DNA from: JACQXM01 sp964569425
GTDB lineage: Bacteria; Planctomycetota; Phycisphaerae; UBA1845
Length of the DNA: 60,229 bases
Direction of reading: 5' to 3'
Assembly: GCA_964569425.1 (NCBI GenBank)
Contig: CAZMVD010000012.1
Span: 1 to 60,229 of the forward strand
Positions 41,241 to 50,520 of the stretch are shown here, piece after piece. Under the pieces are notes generated by a model. That model did no database searches, was not told where the DNA came from, and saw only the letters and a list, made by a program, of their open reading frames with translations. Position numbers and translations under genes: made by a program. Every line of letters starts with the position of its first letter. Within the stretch, counting starts at the first letter, position 1.

Positions 41241-42827
41241 GTGGAAAAGGTGACCAGAGGGGTTCCCGCCCGCAGGCGGCGTCAGCACATCGGTTCATTG
41301 ACCCTCGTAATTGTTCTTCTTGGGTTGGTCGTTGTCGGAATGCAGCCCGGCTGCACCGTAACTCCGGGCAACCAAGCGCCGATTGCCGATGCCGGCCCAG
41401 ATCAAGAGGTCGGTGGCGGCTTTGTGGTGTTCCTCGACGGGTCCAACAGCCGCGATCCGGACGGCTCGACCATCGGGTTTGTCTGGAGTCAAACGGCGGG
41501 TCCCACCGTCGAATTGCGCGACGTGAACACGCCGATGCCCTCGTTTCGCGCTCCAAACGTGACCACGACGATCCGCATCGGGCTTACCGTGACCGACGGC
41601 GGCGGACTGACCGCCACGGATTCCGTAAGCATCGACGTAACGGCACTGGACAATGTTCCGCCGATCGCCGACGCCGGATCGGCTCTGGTGGTGCGGGGAA
41701 CCGAGATGGCCACGCTGAGCGCCGCAGGAAGTTCGGATCCGGATGGCGACGCACTGACTTTTACGTGGACTCAGGTTTCCGGCGCAGCGGTGACGCTAAC
41801 CGGCGCAGACACGGCCACCCCCAGCTTTGTCGCGCCCAACGTCAACGGCGACCTGGTGTTCGAAGTCACCGTGGACGACGGCAACGGCCACACGGACAGC
41901 GACCGCGTGACCGTGACCGTATCGCGGGAGGCCTCGATTCTGTTCGTGGCGAATCTGGGCGGCAACAACATCGGGCGGTTCGTGGACCTTGGTGACAAGA
42001 ACGGCAACGTCGCACCGGACACGCTGCTGGTTGGCAGTTTGACCATGCTGGCGGAGGTTTCGGATATCGTCGTTCACCGGGAGAACTATCTCATTGCCGT
42101 GAATCGGTCGACCAACTCGATGAATCTCTATCTGGCGTCGGCCGTTTCGGGCGGGAACGTGCCGCCGGCGTTTATCGTGCGCGGTCCGGCCACGCTGCTG
42201 GACCGCCCGACGCGGATCGACATGCCCCCCGGCGAGGATCTGGTCTTCGTGTCCAATACGGGAACCAGCAGCAACATCCTCGTCTTTCCCGGCCCTTCGG
42301 ATGTGATTTTCAATGGGGACCTGGCGCCGGTGCGGGTCATATCCAGCGTAGCGCTGGACCTTCCCGGCGACATTCACATCGACGCGCAGGATCGGCTGTA
42401 CGTGGCCAATACCGGCGCTCGCAATGTGCTGGTCTTTCATGACGCCTCGGCGATCGACGGCGACACGGTGCCCAATCGTACGTTGACCAGCGCGCTCTTC
42501 ACCGATCCCGTAGCGCTGGACGTTGACGATGCGGACCGGCTCTACGTGGTCAACTCCGGCGGCACCATCCTGGTCTTCGAAGGTGCTTCCGGGTTGGACG
42601 ATGCGGTCGAACCCCAGGCCGTGATCACGCTGACGGGAGCCGGCAGGCTGTTCGCCATCGCCGTGGACAACGCGGGCCGCGCCTTTGTGGCGGATTCCGA
42701 AAGAGATGCCGTCTACATCATCGACGGCGTAGCCGGGCGAAATGGCAACGTGACGGCCGATCGCACCATCAGCGGGGAAGCCACGGAGTTTTCGCAACCA
42801 TTCGGGTTGTTCCTGCTGGAAGATTGA
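41241..42827 (+). CDS. Putative lipoprotein with PKD-like domains and NHL-like propeller
   Basis: A 528-residue exported protein. A basic start, a hydrophobic segment (LTLVIVLLGLVVVGM) and Cys in QPGC suggest a lipoprotein, though the lipobox is atypical. Two PKD-like beta-sandwich domains follow (about 42-225), each beginning PPIADAG or APIADAG, with SSDPDGDALTFTWTQVSG as a core. The C-terminal 300 residues repeat a strand pattern with an R/YVANTG-like turn (RLYVANTGARNVLVF, RLYVVNSGGTILVF, RAFVADSERDAVYII), an NHL/SMP-30-like propeller. GTG 41241 is chosen with GGGAG (41228-41232) 8 nt upstream; an ATG at 41226 would add five residues. Likely envelope-bound; ligand unknown. Confidence 0.82.
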   Translation: MEKVTRGVPARRRRQHIGSLTLVIVLLGLVVVGMQPGCTVTPGNQAPIADAGPDQEVGGGFVVFLDGSNSRDPDGSTIGFVWSQTAGPTVELRDVNTPMPSFRAPNVTTTIRIGLTVTDGGGLTATDSVSIDVTALDNVPPIADAGSALVVRGTEMATLSAAGSSDPDGDALTFTWTQVSGAAVTLTGADTATPSFVAPNVNGDLVFEVTVDDGNGHTDSDRVTVTVSREASILFVANLGGNNIGRFVDLGDKNGNVAPDTLLVGSLTMLAEVSDIVVHRENYLIAVNRSTNSMNLYLASAVSGGNVPPAFIVRGPATLLDRPTRIDMPPGEDLVFVSNTGTSSNILVFPGPSDVIFNGDLAPVRVISSVALDLPGDIHIDAQDRLYVANTGARNVLVFHDASAIDGDTVPNRTLTSALFTDPVALDVDDADRLYVVNSGGTILVFEGASGLDDAVEPQAVITLTGAGRLFAIAVDNAGRAFVADSERDAVYIIDGVAGRNGNVTADRTISGEATEFSQPFGLFLLED

Positions 42828-42987
42828 GAACGTCGCGCGATTCCATCGATCACCGTCCGACGCGACCCGCGTTACGCGCGGAGCGCTTACTCACTTGCGC
42901 GCGTCTTGGCGGCAGGCGGCATTCTCAGGCGCGGCCGCGGCCTGACCAGCCTTCCATGCAGAACCCGCATCCGGACGTCGTGAAATC

Positions 42988-43728
42988 CTATGGCTTCACC
43001 GGCTGCGTGCGGTCGTTGATTTCAACGCCGGGCGGGAATTCCAGCACGAATTGGTCGTCCGGAATGTCCACGCCGATCTTCACATTGGTGAGCGACAGCG
43101 TCGTAGAGGGAACTTCCTCGGTGCCGTCCACGGTGAGCGACACGCGCCGCAGGAACATGCCGTGTTCCTTGCTGATGTAATAGCGCGTCTTGTAACGTCC
43201 GCCGCCGCGGCGCTGCACCGCTTCGATCACCCACACGGATTGACCGTCGATGACGCCGTCCGGCAGCAGTTGCAGCGTCGCATCGTCGCGCATGTAATCA
43301 AGCAGGTCCGACCCACCGACGCTGATGCTGGTGCCCTTCTGGTGCGACTTGCTGCCCTGGCGAACCGTGGCCGTCTCCGAGAGCGAGAAGATATAGGTGC
43401 CGTCGGCCACCATGGTCAGGGTCTGGTCGGTCACCGTTTCGGGCTGGTTCTCCATACGCATCACCTGGTGGGAAGTGACCACTTGGCGAAACAGGTTCTT
43501 GCCGTCGACTTTCTTGTGAAGGTACGTGCCGCTGCTGTCCGTCTCGGACGTGCCCACCGGAAAGGTACGCTTGCCGTCCATTTTGGTTTCGGCCGAGAGC
43601 GATTGGATCTTGGCCCATTTCTCAATGATTTGCTTCTCTACGTCGGCGAGCGTCTCCTCGGCGCGGAGCGCTCCGCCGCTGATTGCCAGAACCATTACAA
43701 CGACGGTCATTCGCAGCGTGGACACCAT
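42988..43728 (-). CDS. Exported LolA-like outer-membrane-lipoprotein-sorting-fold protein
   Basis: A 246-residue protein with a signal peptide (LRMTVVVMVLAISGGALRA) and a strand-rich body. An early helix EKQIIEKWAKIQSLSAET leads into a half-barrel of strands: TMVADGTYIFSLSET, SVWVIEAVQRR, KTRYYISKEHGMFLRRVSL. The end FVLEFPPGVEI matches the closing strand of LolA/LolB-like periplasmic proteins. The fold binds lipid or lipoprotein acyl chains; a specific role is not shown. Start by signal peptide at ATG 43728, with AAGGAG about 11 nt upstream, a long spacer. It is convergent with the PKD gene across 160 nt. Confidence 0.72.
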   Translation of the reverse strand: MVSTLRMTVVVMVLAISGGALRAEETLADVEKQIIEKWAKIQSLSAETKMDGKRTFPVGTSETDSSGTYLHKKVDGKNLFRQVVTSHQVMRMENQPETVTDQTLTMVADGTYIFSLSETATVRQGSKSHQKGTSISVGGSDLLDYMRDDATLQLLPDGVIDGQSVWVIEAVQRRGGGRYKTRYYISKEHGMFLRRVSLTVDGTEEVPSTTLSLTNVKIGVDIPDDQFVLEFPPGVEINDRTQPVKP

Positions 43729-43942
43729 GGTCGTCTTCACTCCTTGTTCAGCCCCCGCGGCCGGTGTGGCGAATATCGCCGGAAGGCGGGTGGTCGACCG
43801 CTCGGGCGCCATAGGGTAGCCTTCCCGGGAGATTAGCCTATGCGCTCAGCGGAGGTAATTCAAGCTGGCGCCGGCAGGCGGTGCGGAGTCCTCGAAAAAA
43901 GCCCGGAGTTTCCACGACCGGCCCTATCCAGGAGCGCCATCG

Positions 43943-44743
43943 TTGAATACGGCACCAATCAACACCGTTCGTGTGGTAGTGGCGGGCGCCGCGGGACGCA
44001 TGGGGCGCATCGTACTGGAATGCGCCTTGCGTTGCCCGCAAACGGTTGTATCCGCGGCATTGGTGGCGCCCGGTGAAATGGGTTCCGGCTCGATCGCGGT
44101 CGGAACCTCCCCGATGGCGGTGTCCGAGCGGCTGGAAACGCCCTGCGATGTCCTGATCGACTTCACCGCACCGGCGGGCACCATGGCGTGGCTGGAGGTT
44201 TGTCGGCTACGGTCTATCCCCATGGTCATCGGCGTCACCGGCCACAATGCGGAACAGCAAACGCGCATCGCCGCCGCGGCGCATGACATTCCCATCGTTC
44301 AGGCGGCCAACTTCAGCACGGGCATTAGTGTCTTGGCGGAAATCGCCGCGGAAACGGCGCGCCGCCTGGGCCATGGTTATGATATCGAGATGATCGAGAC
44401 CCATCACCGCCATAAGGCGGATGCGCCCAGCGGCACGGCGCTGGCGCTGCTGAACCGTCTGCGGGAGGCAACCGGACCATCCGGCACACACCCGGTCGTC
44501 TACGGTCGCCATGGAGCCTCTTCGGCGCGCACCCCGGGCGAGATCGGAGTTCACGCGGTGCGCCGCGGGGACGTCGTCGGCCGGCATGAAATCCATTTCA
44601 GCGGAAACGGTGAGACCATCACCATTTGTCACGAGGCCCACTCGCGCGAAGCATTCGCGATGGGCGCCCTGCGCGCCGCGGAATGGGTCGTCAGTAAGCC
44701 GCCCGGCCTGTACGGAATGAATAACGTGCTTGCGGCAATTTGA
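43943..44743 (+). CDS. dapB: 4-hydroxy-tetrahydrodipicolinate reductase
   Basis: The NAD(P)H-dependent reductase of lysine and diaminopimelate synthesis, 266 residues, normal length. The dinucleotide loop is VVAGAAGRMGR; VLIDFTAPAGT, VIGVTG and ANFSTGISVL follow. The catalytic and substrate motif is ETHHRHKADAPSGTAL, with the His pair and Lys. The C-terminal signature VVGRHEIHFSG is present. It starts at TTG 43943 with AGGAG (43930-43934) 8 nt upstream. No other dap gene is adjacent. Confidence 0.97.
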   Translation: MNTAPINTVRVVVAGAAGRMGRIVLECALRCPQTVVSAALVAPGEMGSGSIAVGTSPMAVSERLETPCDVLIDFTAPAGTMAWLEVCRLRSIPMVIGVTGHNAEQQTRIAAAAHDIPIVQAANFSTGISVLAEIAAETARRLGHGYDIEMIETHHRHKADAPSGTALALLNRLREATGPSGTHPVVYGRHGASSARTPGEIGVHAVRRGDVVGRHEIHFSGNGETITICHEAHSREAFAMGALRAAEWVVSKPPGLYGMNNVLAAI

Positions 44744-45072
44744 TCGCTTCAAGCAGGCTTGGTGCGCGCCGGTCAGCGCGGCAGGTCGGTACGGATATGG
44801 CCATGCCCGGCGCACCCGAACGGTCAGGTTCCCGCGTCGCGGCCTCGACACGGCGATTTACGGTGCGATTTATCGGCTGGTATCGAGACCCGGCCCGGCG
44901 TCGATCGTCCCACGCCCGAAAAAGGGTCGAATTTCGGCTGGAGTCGCAAAGGCCGTTTCTGTACAATCCAAATCGGGCAATCACGAGAATAGGGGCCGGC
45001 TTCCGGGGGCGGTGTTCTTGATCAAAGATCGCGCCGAGCAGACGGCAACCACCAGACCAGGAGGGAAGCATC
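44744..45072. other. Intergenic space before the sugar-dehydrogenase gene
   Basis: 329 nt without an acceptable ORF. A TACAAT box at 44962-44967 could be a -10 (the best -35 at 17 nt is TGGAGT, 3/6). The downstream gene has a strong AGGAGGG at 45059-45065. No RNA structure was recognised. Confidence 0.3.
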
Positions 45073-47568
45073 ATGCGACAAGTTCATTGTTCATTTCGTC
45101 AGTGGGCGTTGATTCCGGCCCTGATCGCGGCGGTAGCCACCGGGTCGGCTTCGGGCGGCGTGCCCACGCCGCTGACCACCACACGAGTGGCCAGTGGGTT
45201 GAGTTCGCCGGTATACGTGACCCACGCTCCCAATGACCCGACCCGCGTGTACATCATCGAACAGCCGGGGCGCATCCGCGTTCTGGATCTCACGCAGGAC
45301 CCGCCGGCGCTCCAGGTGACGCCCTTTCTGAACATTCAGACCATTGTGCGCAGCACGGGCAGCGAGCAGGGTCTGCTTGGACTCGCCTTTCACCCCGATT
45401 ACGAGAATAACAAGTTCTTCTACGTGAACTACACGCGCAGTTCGCCCTCCAACGACGGCGCCACCGTGATCGCGCGCTACTCAGCGATCAGTCCGACGCA
45501 GGCGGACTCGAGTAGCGCCGTGGTGCTCATGACCATTGCGCAGCCGCAGAGCAACCACAACGGCGGGTGGATCGATTTCGGTCCCGACGGCTATCTCTAC
45601 ATCGCGACCGGCGACGGCGGCGGCGCCAACGACTCGGGCACCGGGCACACCGCGGGCACGGGCAACGCGCAGGATATCACCAACAATCTGCTTGGGAAAA
45701 TGCTGCGCATCGACGTGGACGGCAACGACGGCCCCGGCGGCAACTACGGCATTCCCCCGTCGAACCCGTTCGTGGGCGTTACCGGTGACGACGAAATCTG
45801 GGCCTATGGGCTGCGCAATCCGTGGCGCAACGCCTTCGATTCGCTGACCGGCGATCTGTACATCGCCGACGTGGGGCAGGGAACGTGGGAGGAGGTCAAC
45901 TTTCAGCCGGCGGCCAGTGCAGGTGGCGAGAATTGGGGCTGGCGCTGCCGCGAGGGCGCGCACAACTTCAACTTCGAGGCGTTCTGCGCTTCGTTGACGC
46001 TATTGGACCCCATTCACGAATACAGCCACGGCGGCAGTCCGTTCCGCTGCTCCATTACCGGCGGTGAAGTGTACCGCGGTTGTGCCATTCCCGACTTGCA
46101 CGGCACGTATTTCTTCGCCGACTATTGCAGCAACCAGATATGGAGTTTCATCTACACCGGCGCGCCGCCTACGGTGACCGATCGTACGGCCGAGCTGGCC
46201 CCGGGCGGCGGACTGGGCATCGCTTCGCCTTCCTCTTTCGGACGCGATGCGCTGGGGGAAATCTACATCTGCGACCTCAACGGCGGCGAGGTGTTCAAGA
46301 TCATTCCCGACGGCGTGCCGAACCAGTGCAACTGTTCAGTCATTGAAGATGAGGACGCGGACGGCGCCAACGACTGCGTGGACAACTGTCGCACTATCGC
46401 CAACGCGCTTCAATCCGACGTGGATGGCGACGGCGCGGGCGACATCTGCGACCCCTGTCCCGCGGACGCTGGTGATACGTGCATTGTCGCGGGCTCCGGC
46501 GCCGCGGAAATGCTCGCCGCGTCCGGCGGCACGCTTTCCGTTTCCGATGGCAGCGCCCAAGTCGCGGTGGATCCCGGCGATCTCCCCGGAGACCTCACCC
46601 TGTCGGTCACCCGTCTGCCAATCGCCGACCCGGCGGTCGAGTACCTCCTCAACGGGTTCCCCGTGCCCGGCACGCTGCTGCTGGTGCACGATCTGCATCC
46701 CGAAGGGATTGCGTTTTCTTCTCCCGTGGAGCTGACCCAGTCGGTAGATGTCACGACCCTGACACCCGACGAGCGCGACGCCGTGGACTTGTGCGTCGCG
46801 CTGTCGCCCGATCCCGATGCGCAGTGGGAATGCCTCGACGCCGCCTGCAACGTCGTGGAAGACCCGCCCGGAACCTTCACCATTTCCTGTGTGGAGGAGC
46901 TGGACCACTTCTCGCGCTATGCGCTGGTCGTCTTGGGCGCGCTTTCGGCCAATCCCCCCGCGGCCGCCCCGGCACCGCACGACCGCGCCAAGAACCGCTA
47001 CCTGTCCTTCGTGCCCAACAACCCGCCCATTCCGGTCGCCTTTCAGGTGGAAAAGCTCTCCGGTGTGGGCGTGGCCGGCCCGGTCGGCTGGGTGGGTGTG
47101 CCCGGCGCAGGGGACATCGCCGGCGTCAGTGCCACACCGGTGACACGAGTTTGGAACGAGACCCTGGTCCACGTGGGCGATTGCGGCGTGATTCCCGTCG
47201 CTTCCTATGCCATCCGCGCGTCGATCGACAACGGCCAGAGCTTCTCGGCGGACCTGCTGGTGGACACCATCGAATTGCCCTCCGGCGGCAAGTTCTGGGG
47301 CGACACCGTGGGCAGCTTCGACGGCATACAGTGGACCGCGCCCAATACCATCGTCAACGCCAATGACTTCCTGGCTGCGCTGCAGAAGTTTCAAAGCCTG
47401 CCCAGCGCGCCGCACATCACCGTGGTGGACGTGCAGTCGGTCAGCAGCACAGATCCCTGCCTCAACCGGATCACCAACATCGCCGACGTGTTCATTCTCC
47501 TACAGGCGTTTCAGGGGAACATGTATCCGTTCACGACAGACCCGGCGGCCTGCCCGGCGTGTCCGTAA
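45073..47568 (+). CDS. Secreted PQQ-type sugar dehydrogenase with TSP3 repeats and dockerin-like C-terminal module
   Basis: An 831-residue secreted protein. Signal peptide: WALIPALIAAVATGSASG. A six-bladed glucose/sorbosone dehydrogenase domain (about 30-420) has GSEQGLLGLAFHPDY, NHNGGWIDFGPDGYLYIATGDGG with the catalytic-type His, LGKMLRIDVDG and YGLRNPWR, as in soluble PQQ-glucose dehydrogenase. A Cys/Asp-rich thrombospondin type 3 stretch follows (DEDADGANDCVDNC, DVDGDGAGDICDPC), then a 160-residue strand region. The C-terminal 200-residue module (from about 46965) contains KFWGDTVGSFDG, VNANDFLAALQKFQ and NIADVFILLQAFQG, ending CPACP. The last part resembles paired dockerin calcium-loop/helix units. 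PQQ binding is inferred. Confidence 0.88.
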   Translation: MRQVHCSFRQWALIPALIAAVATGSASGGVPTPLTTTRVASGLSSPVYVTHAPNDPTRVYIIEQPGRIRVLDLTQDPPALQVTPFLNIQTIVRSTGSEQGLLGLAFHPDYENNKFFYVNYTRSSPSNDGATVIARYSAISPTQADSSSAVVLMTIAQPQSNHNGGWIDFGPDGYLYIATGDGGGANDSGTGHTAGTGNAQDITNNLLGKMLRIDVDGNDGPGGNYGIPPSNPFVGVTGDDEIWAYGLRNPWRNAFDSLTGDLYIADVGQGTWEEVNFQPAASAGGENWGWRCREGAHNFNFEAFCASLTLLDPIHEYSHGGSPFRCSITGGEVYRGCAIPDLHGTYFFADYCSNQIWSFIYTGAPPTVTDRTAELAPGGGLGIASPSSFGRDALGEIYICDLNGGEVFKIIPDGVPNQCNCSVIEDEDADGANDCVDNCRTIANALQSDVDGDGAGDICDPCPADAGDTCIVAGSGAAEMLAASGGTLSVSDGSAQVAVDPGDLPGDLTLSVTRLPIADPAVEYLLNGFPVPGTLLLVHDLHPEGIAFSSPVELTQSVDVTTLTPDERDAVDLCVALSPDPDAQWECLDAACNVVEDPPGTFTISCVEELDHFSRYALVVLGALSANPPAAAPAPHDRAKNRYLSFVPNNPPIPVAFQVEKLSGVGVAGPVGWVGVPGAGDIAGVSATPVTRVWNETLVHVGDCGVIPVASYAIRASIDNGQSFSADLLVDTIELPSGGKFWGDTVGSFDGIQWTAPNTIVNANDFLAALQKFQSLPSAPHITVVDVQSVSSTDPCLNRITNIADVFILLQAFQGNMYPFTTDPAACPACP
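46965..47568 (+). repeat. Shared dockerin-like C-terminal module, copy 1
   Basis: Encodes the C-terminal ~200 residues of the sugar dehydrogenase, beginning around PHDRAKNRYLSF. It is strongly similar, at protein and largely at DNA level, to 51337-51937; the final 60 or so nucleotides are nearly identical. Confidence 0.8.
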
Positions 47569-47617
47569 TCGGGTGCGATATGCTGTGCCTGCGGCGTGTG
47601 TCGCCAGCCCGGCGTTG

Positions 47618-47641
47618 AGGTTCGGAACCCGTTCCGAACCT
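47618..47641. terminator. Perfect palindrome after the sugar-dehydrogenase gene
   Basis: 11-bp arms AGGTTCGGAAC and GTTCCGAACCT around CC, about 50 nt after the stop. A very stable stem without a T tract; it could end transcription in a factor-assisted way, stabilise the mRNA, or be an operator. It is the most symmetrical element I found in the window. Confidence 0.4.
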
Positions 47642-47737
47642 GATTCGGGTCGCACGCGCGGCTTGTTACGGGCGTAATCCAGGCCGATCTTGTCCGGTAT
47701 TCTGCCATCATCACATCGTTTGGGTAGTGGAAAAGTG

Positions 47738-47766
47738 TTGAATCAGGGCTTTCGTAGTGGTAATAT
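47738..47766 (+). promoter_or_regulatory. Candidate promoter for the S74 fibre gene
   Basis: TTGAAT (47738-47743, 4/6), a 17-nt spacer and TAATAT (47761-47766, 4/6), giving a leader of about 165 nt. It lies in the 368-nt intergenic space 47569-47936, which otherwise holds only the palindrome. Confidence 0.33.
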
Positions 47767-47936
47767 TGGCTCCGGTGCCGGAATCCCATCTCTGATTTCC
47801 TGAGTCCTTTCCGAGGCCAGCGCCTACGGCCAGCGGTTCTGATGGGAGCGGGCACGTGAGGGACGTTGCGCTGCATTTCCATGCGGACCGATGGGCCGGA
47901 TGGGTCATTTGATCCTCTTGCAAAAGGAGAGCGGAC

Positions 47937-50477
47937 ATGAATCGAATGCTGATCGTCATGGGAAGCTTGTTGGCAGTGGTTGCTGCGCCGGTGCCCGCAG
48001 TGCGCAGTGCGAGCCTGGGTACGGCGTTCACGTACCAGGGTTTCCTGGAAAAGCCTGCCGGGACGGCGCTGACAGACACGTGCACGTTCGAATTCGCGCT
48101 GTGCGACGACGCGGCGGCCGCGTGCAGCCCGGGGACGGTGTCCAATCATCCGGGCGTGGGCGTGAACAACGGCGTCTTCACGGTGGGCGACGTGGATTTC
48201 GGTCCGGACCAGATCATGGGGTCGGCGCGGTGGATGGAACTATCGGTTCAATGCACGGGGGACGCAATGGCGACCGTGCTCTCGCCGCGCGTGGAACTGA
48301 AGCCCGCGCCGCACGCGCTGGCGCTGCCGGGTTTGTTCACGCAGGAAAACGCCACCAGCCCGAACGTCGTCGGCGGTTTCAGCGGGAATACCGTTGATCC
48401 GGGCGTCACCGGGGCCACGATCGGCGGAGGGGGGCAAAGCGGTTTCTCAAACAACGTCGCCGCAAACTTCGGCACTGTCGGTGGCGGCTTTAGCAACACG
48501 GCCAGCGGTCTCGCTTCCGCCGTCGGCGGCGGCAGTAACAACTCGGCTAGTGGGCAAACGTCGACCATCGCTGGCGGCGCGACCAACACGGCCGGTGGGG
48601 TCGAATCCACTGTCGGTGGAGGCAATCTCAACACGGCCGACGGGGACTGGTCTACCGTGGGCGGCGGCATCGGCAACACGGCCGACGGGATCGACTCCAC
48701 CGTCGGCGGCGGCGCGGGAAACGAGGCCAACCAGTTCCGAGCGACCGTCAGCGGCGGCAGCGGAAACACTGCCGGTCTCTCCGCCACCGTAGGTGGTGGG
48801 CTTTCGAACCACGCCATCGGACAGTTCACAACCATTGGCGGCGGGGTCGCCATCAACGCACTCGGATCGACCTCGACGGCCGCCGGCGGCGACAGCCACA
48901 TTCTTAACGGCGGTTGGTCGTCCATCGGCGGCGGATACCGCAACACGACAAACGGCGAGTTTTCTACTATTGCTGGTGGCCGCGAGAACATAACGGGTTC
49001 AGATTACTCCGCAGTGGCAGGAGGAAGGGAAAACGAGGCGCAAGGGTTCTTCTCCAGCGTGCCCGGAGGAAATTTCAACGAAGCCGGCGGCGACTTCAGT
49101 CTCGCCGCCGGGCGGCGGGCGAAGGTGCGCGACGCCGCTGCCGCGGGCGACGCCGACGGAGACGAGGGAACCTTTATCTGGGCCGACGCAACTGACGCCG
49201 ATTTCACTTCTACCGGGCCCAACCAGTTCCTCATCCGCGCCTCCGGCGGCGTGGGAATCAACACCAACACGCCCGCCGAGGCGCTGGACGTTGCCGGCAA
49301 CATCCATGCCAGCGGCACGATCTCCAGCGGTTCGACCGTGGTCGTTGACGGCACGGCACGGAGGGTTACCTCGGACGCCAACCTCGACCTGCACATCTCC
49401 ACCGGGCGGGCGCTTCGATTGGAGGCGACGGCGACCGTGCCCAACGTCATCGCTGGCCACAGCGGCAACAACGTCCTGGCTCCCTTCCCCGGCGCAACCA
49501 TCTCCGGCGGCGGCGAGGCGGGGTTGGAGAACCAGGTCACGTTTTCATTCGGCACGATCGGCGGCGGCGTGGCCAACCTCGTGTCAGGGCACAGTTCCAC
49601 CGTGGCCGGCGGGCGGTTCAACACCGCCGGCGCCGATCAATCCACCGTGGGCGGAGGACAGAGCAACACTGCCCGTCGCAACAGCACCGTGGCCGGCGGC
49701 TCGGGCAACACGGCCGACAACCTTGTTCTCGGTGGGGCCACCGTCGGCGGCGGCATCAACAACAACGCCCTGGGGGGAGGGTCAACCGTTGCCGGCGGTG
49801 AGACCAACGCGGCGAGCGACCACTATTCGATGGTGCCCGGCGGACTTTCCAACGCCGCCGGCGGGCAATTCAGTTTCGCGGCCGGGCGACGGGCGAAGGT
49901 GCGCACGGCGGCGCAAGTGGGCGGCGGCGATCTTGACGGCGACCAGGGCACCTTTGTCTGGGCCGACTCCACCAACGCCGACTTCACTTCCACCGGACCC
50001 AATCAGTTTCTCGTCCGTGCCACGGGCGGCATGGGCCTCAACCTCAACAGCCCCGCGCATCCGCTGCACGTCGGCACGAACGCCGGTAACGGCAACGGCG
50101 CCCACGTCACCGCCGGCGGAACCTGGACCAACGGCAGCAGCCGGCAATTCAAACGTGATTTCCGTGAGATCGACAGGCAGGAGGTACTGAGCAAGCTGGC
50201 CGAGCTGCCGGTCATGCAGTGGCAATACCACGGCGAGGATGAGAATGTTCGCCACGTCGGCCCGACGGCCGAAGACTTCGCCGCCGCCTTCGGCCTCGGC
50301 CACGACGAGCGCTACATCACCACCATCGACGCCGACGGGGTAGCGCTGGCCGCGATTCAGGGATTGTATGTGATCGTGCAGGAAAAAGATTGCCAGATCG
50401 AGGAATTGAGATTTGAGATTTCAGAGCTACGGGAGATGGTGAAGGCGCTGGTCGGGCAGAATGGAGGTGGGAGATGA
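47937..50477 (+). CDS. Secreted fibre with duplicated YadA-like head repeats and S74 (endosialidase-type) self-chaperone
   Basis: An 846-residue exported protein. After the signal peptide (LIVMGSLLAVVAAPVPAVRS) and a strand-rich N-domain (about 25-130), head-type repeats of about 14 residues with the core STVGGGxxNTA run from about 150 to 380. A neck (AAGRRAKVR, GTFIWADATDADFTSTGPNQ) and a short stalk follow. The arrangement then repeats: head repeats about 500-640, then AAGRRAKVR and GTFVWADSTNADFTSTGPNQ. The C-terminus (about 715-846) is a Peptidase_S74 intramolecular chaperone starting SSRQFKRD, with the Ser/Lys pair of the self-cleaving family, and a closing coiled coil. It is presumably a trimer that releases its chaperone by autocleavage. 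The stop overlaps an ATG (ATGA at 50474). Confidence 0.87.
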   Translation: MNRMLIVMGSLLAVVAAPVPAVRSASLGTAFTYQGFLEKPAGTALTDTCTFEFALCDDAAAACSPGTVSNHPGVGVNNGVFTVGDVDFGPDQIMGSARWMELSVQCTGDAMATVLSPRVELKPAPHALALPGLFTQENATSPNVVGGFSGNTVDPGVTGATIGGGGQSGFSNNVAANFGTVGGGFSNTASGLASAVGGGSNNSASGQTSTIAGGATNTAGGVESTVGGGNLNTADGDWSTVGGGIGNTADGIDSTVGGGAGNEANQFRATVSGGSGNTAGLSATVGGGLSNHAIGQFTTIGGGVAINALGSTSTAAGGDSHILNGGWSSIGGGYRNTTNGEFSTIAGGRENITGSDYSAVAGGRENEAQGFFSSVPGGNFNEAGGDFSLAAGRRAKVRDAAAAGDADGDEGTFIWADATDADFTSTGPNQFLIRASGGVGINTNTPAEALDVAGNIHASGTISSGSTVVVDGTARRVTSDANLDLHISTGRALRLEATATVPNVIAGHSGNNVLAPFPGATISGGGEAGLENQVTFSFGTIGGGVANLVSGHSSTVAGGRFNTAGADQSTVGGGQSNTARRNSTVAGGSGNTADNLVLGGATVGGGINNNALGGGSTVAGGETNAASDHYSMVPGGLSNAAGGQFSFAAGRRAKVRTAAQVGGGDLDGDQGTFVWADSTNADFTSTGPNQFLVRATGGMGLNLNSPAHPLHVGTNAGNGNGAHVTAGGTWTNGSSRQFKRDFREIDRQEVLSKLAELPVMQWQYHGEDENVRHVGPTAEDFAAAFGLGHDERYITTIDADGVALAAIQGLYVIVQEKDCQIEELRFEISELREMVKALVGQNGGGR

Positions 50478-50520
50478 GACGGAATGCTGAATTCCGAATG
50501 CGGAATGTCGAGGGATCACC

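Noticed and set aside
48400..49900. CRISPR-like or minisatellite repeat array
   Set aside because: The periodicity is a protein-level 14-residue head repeat with diverged codons, not identical repeats with unique spacers.
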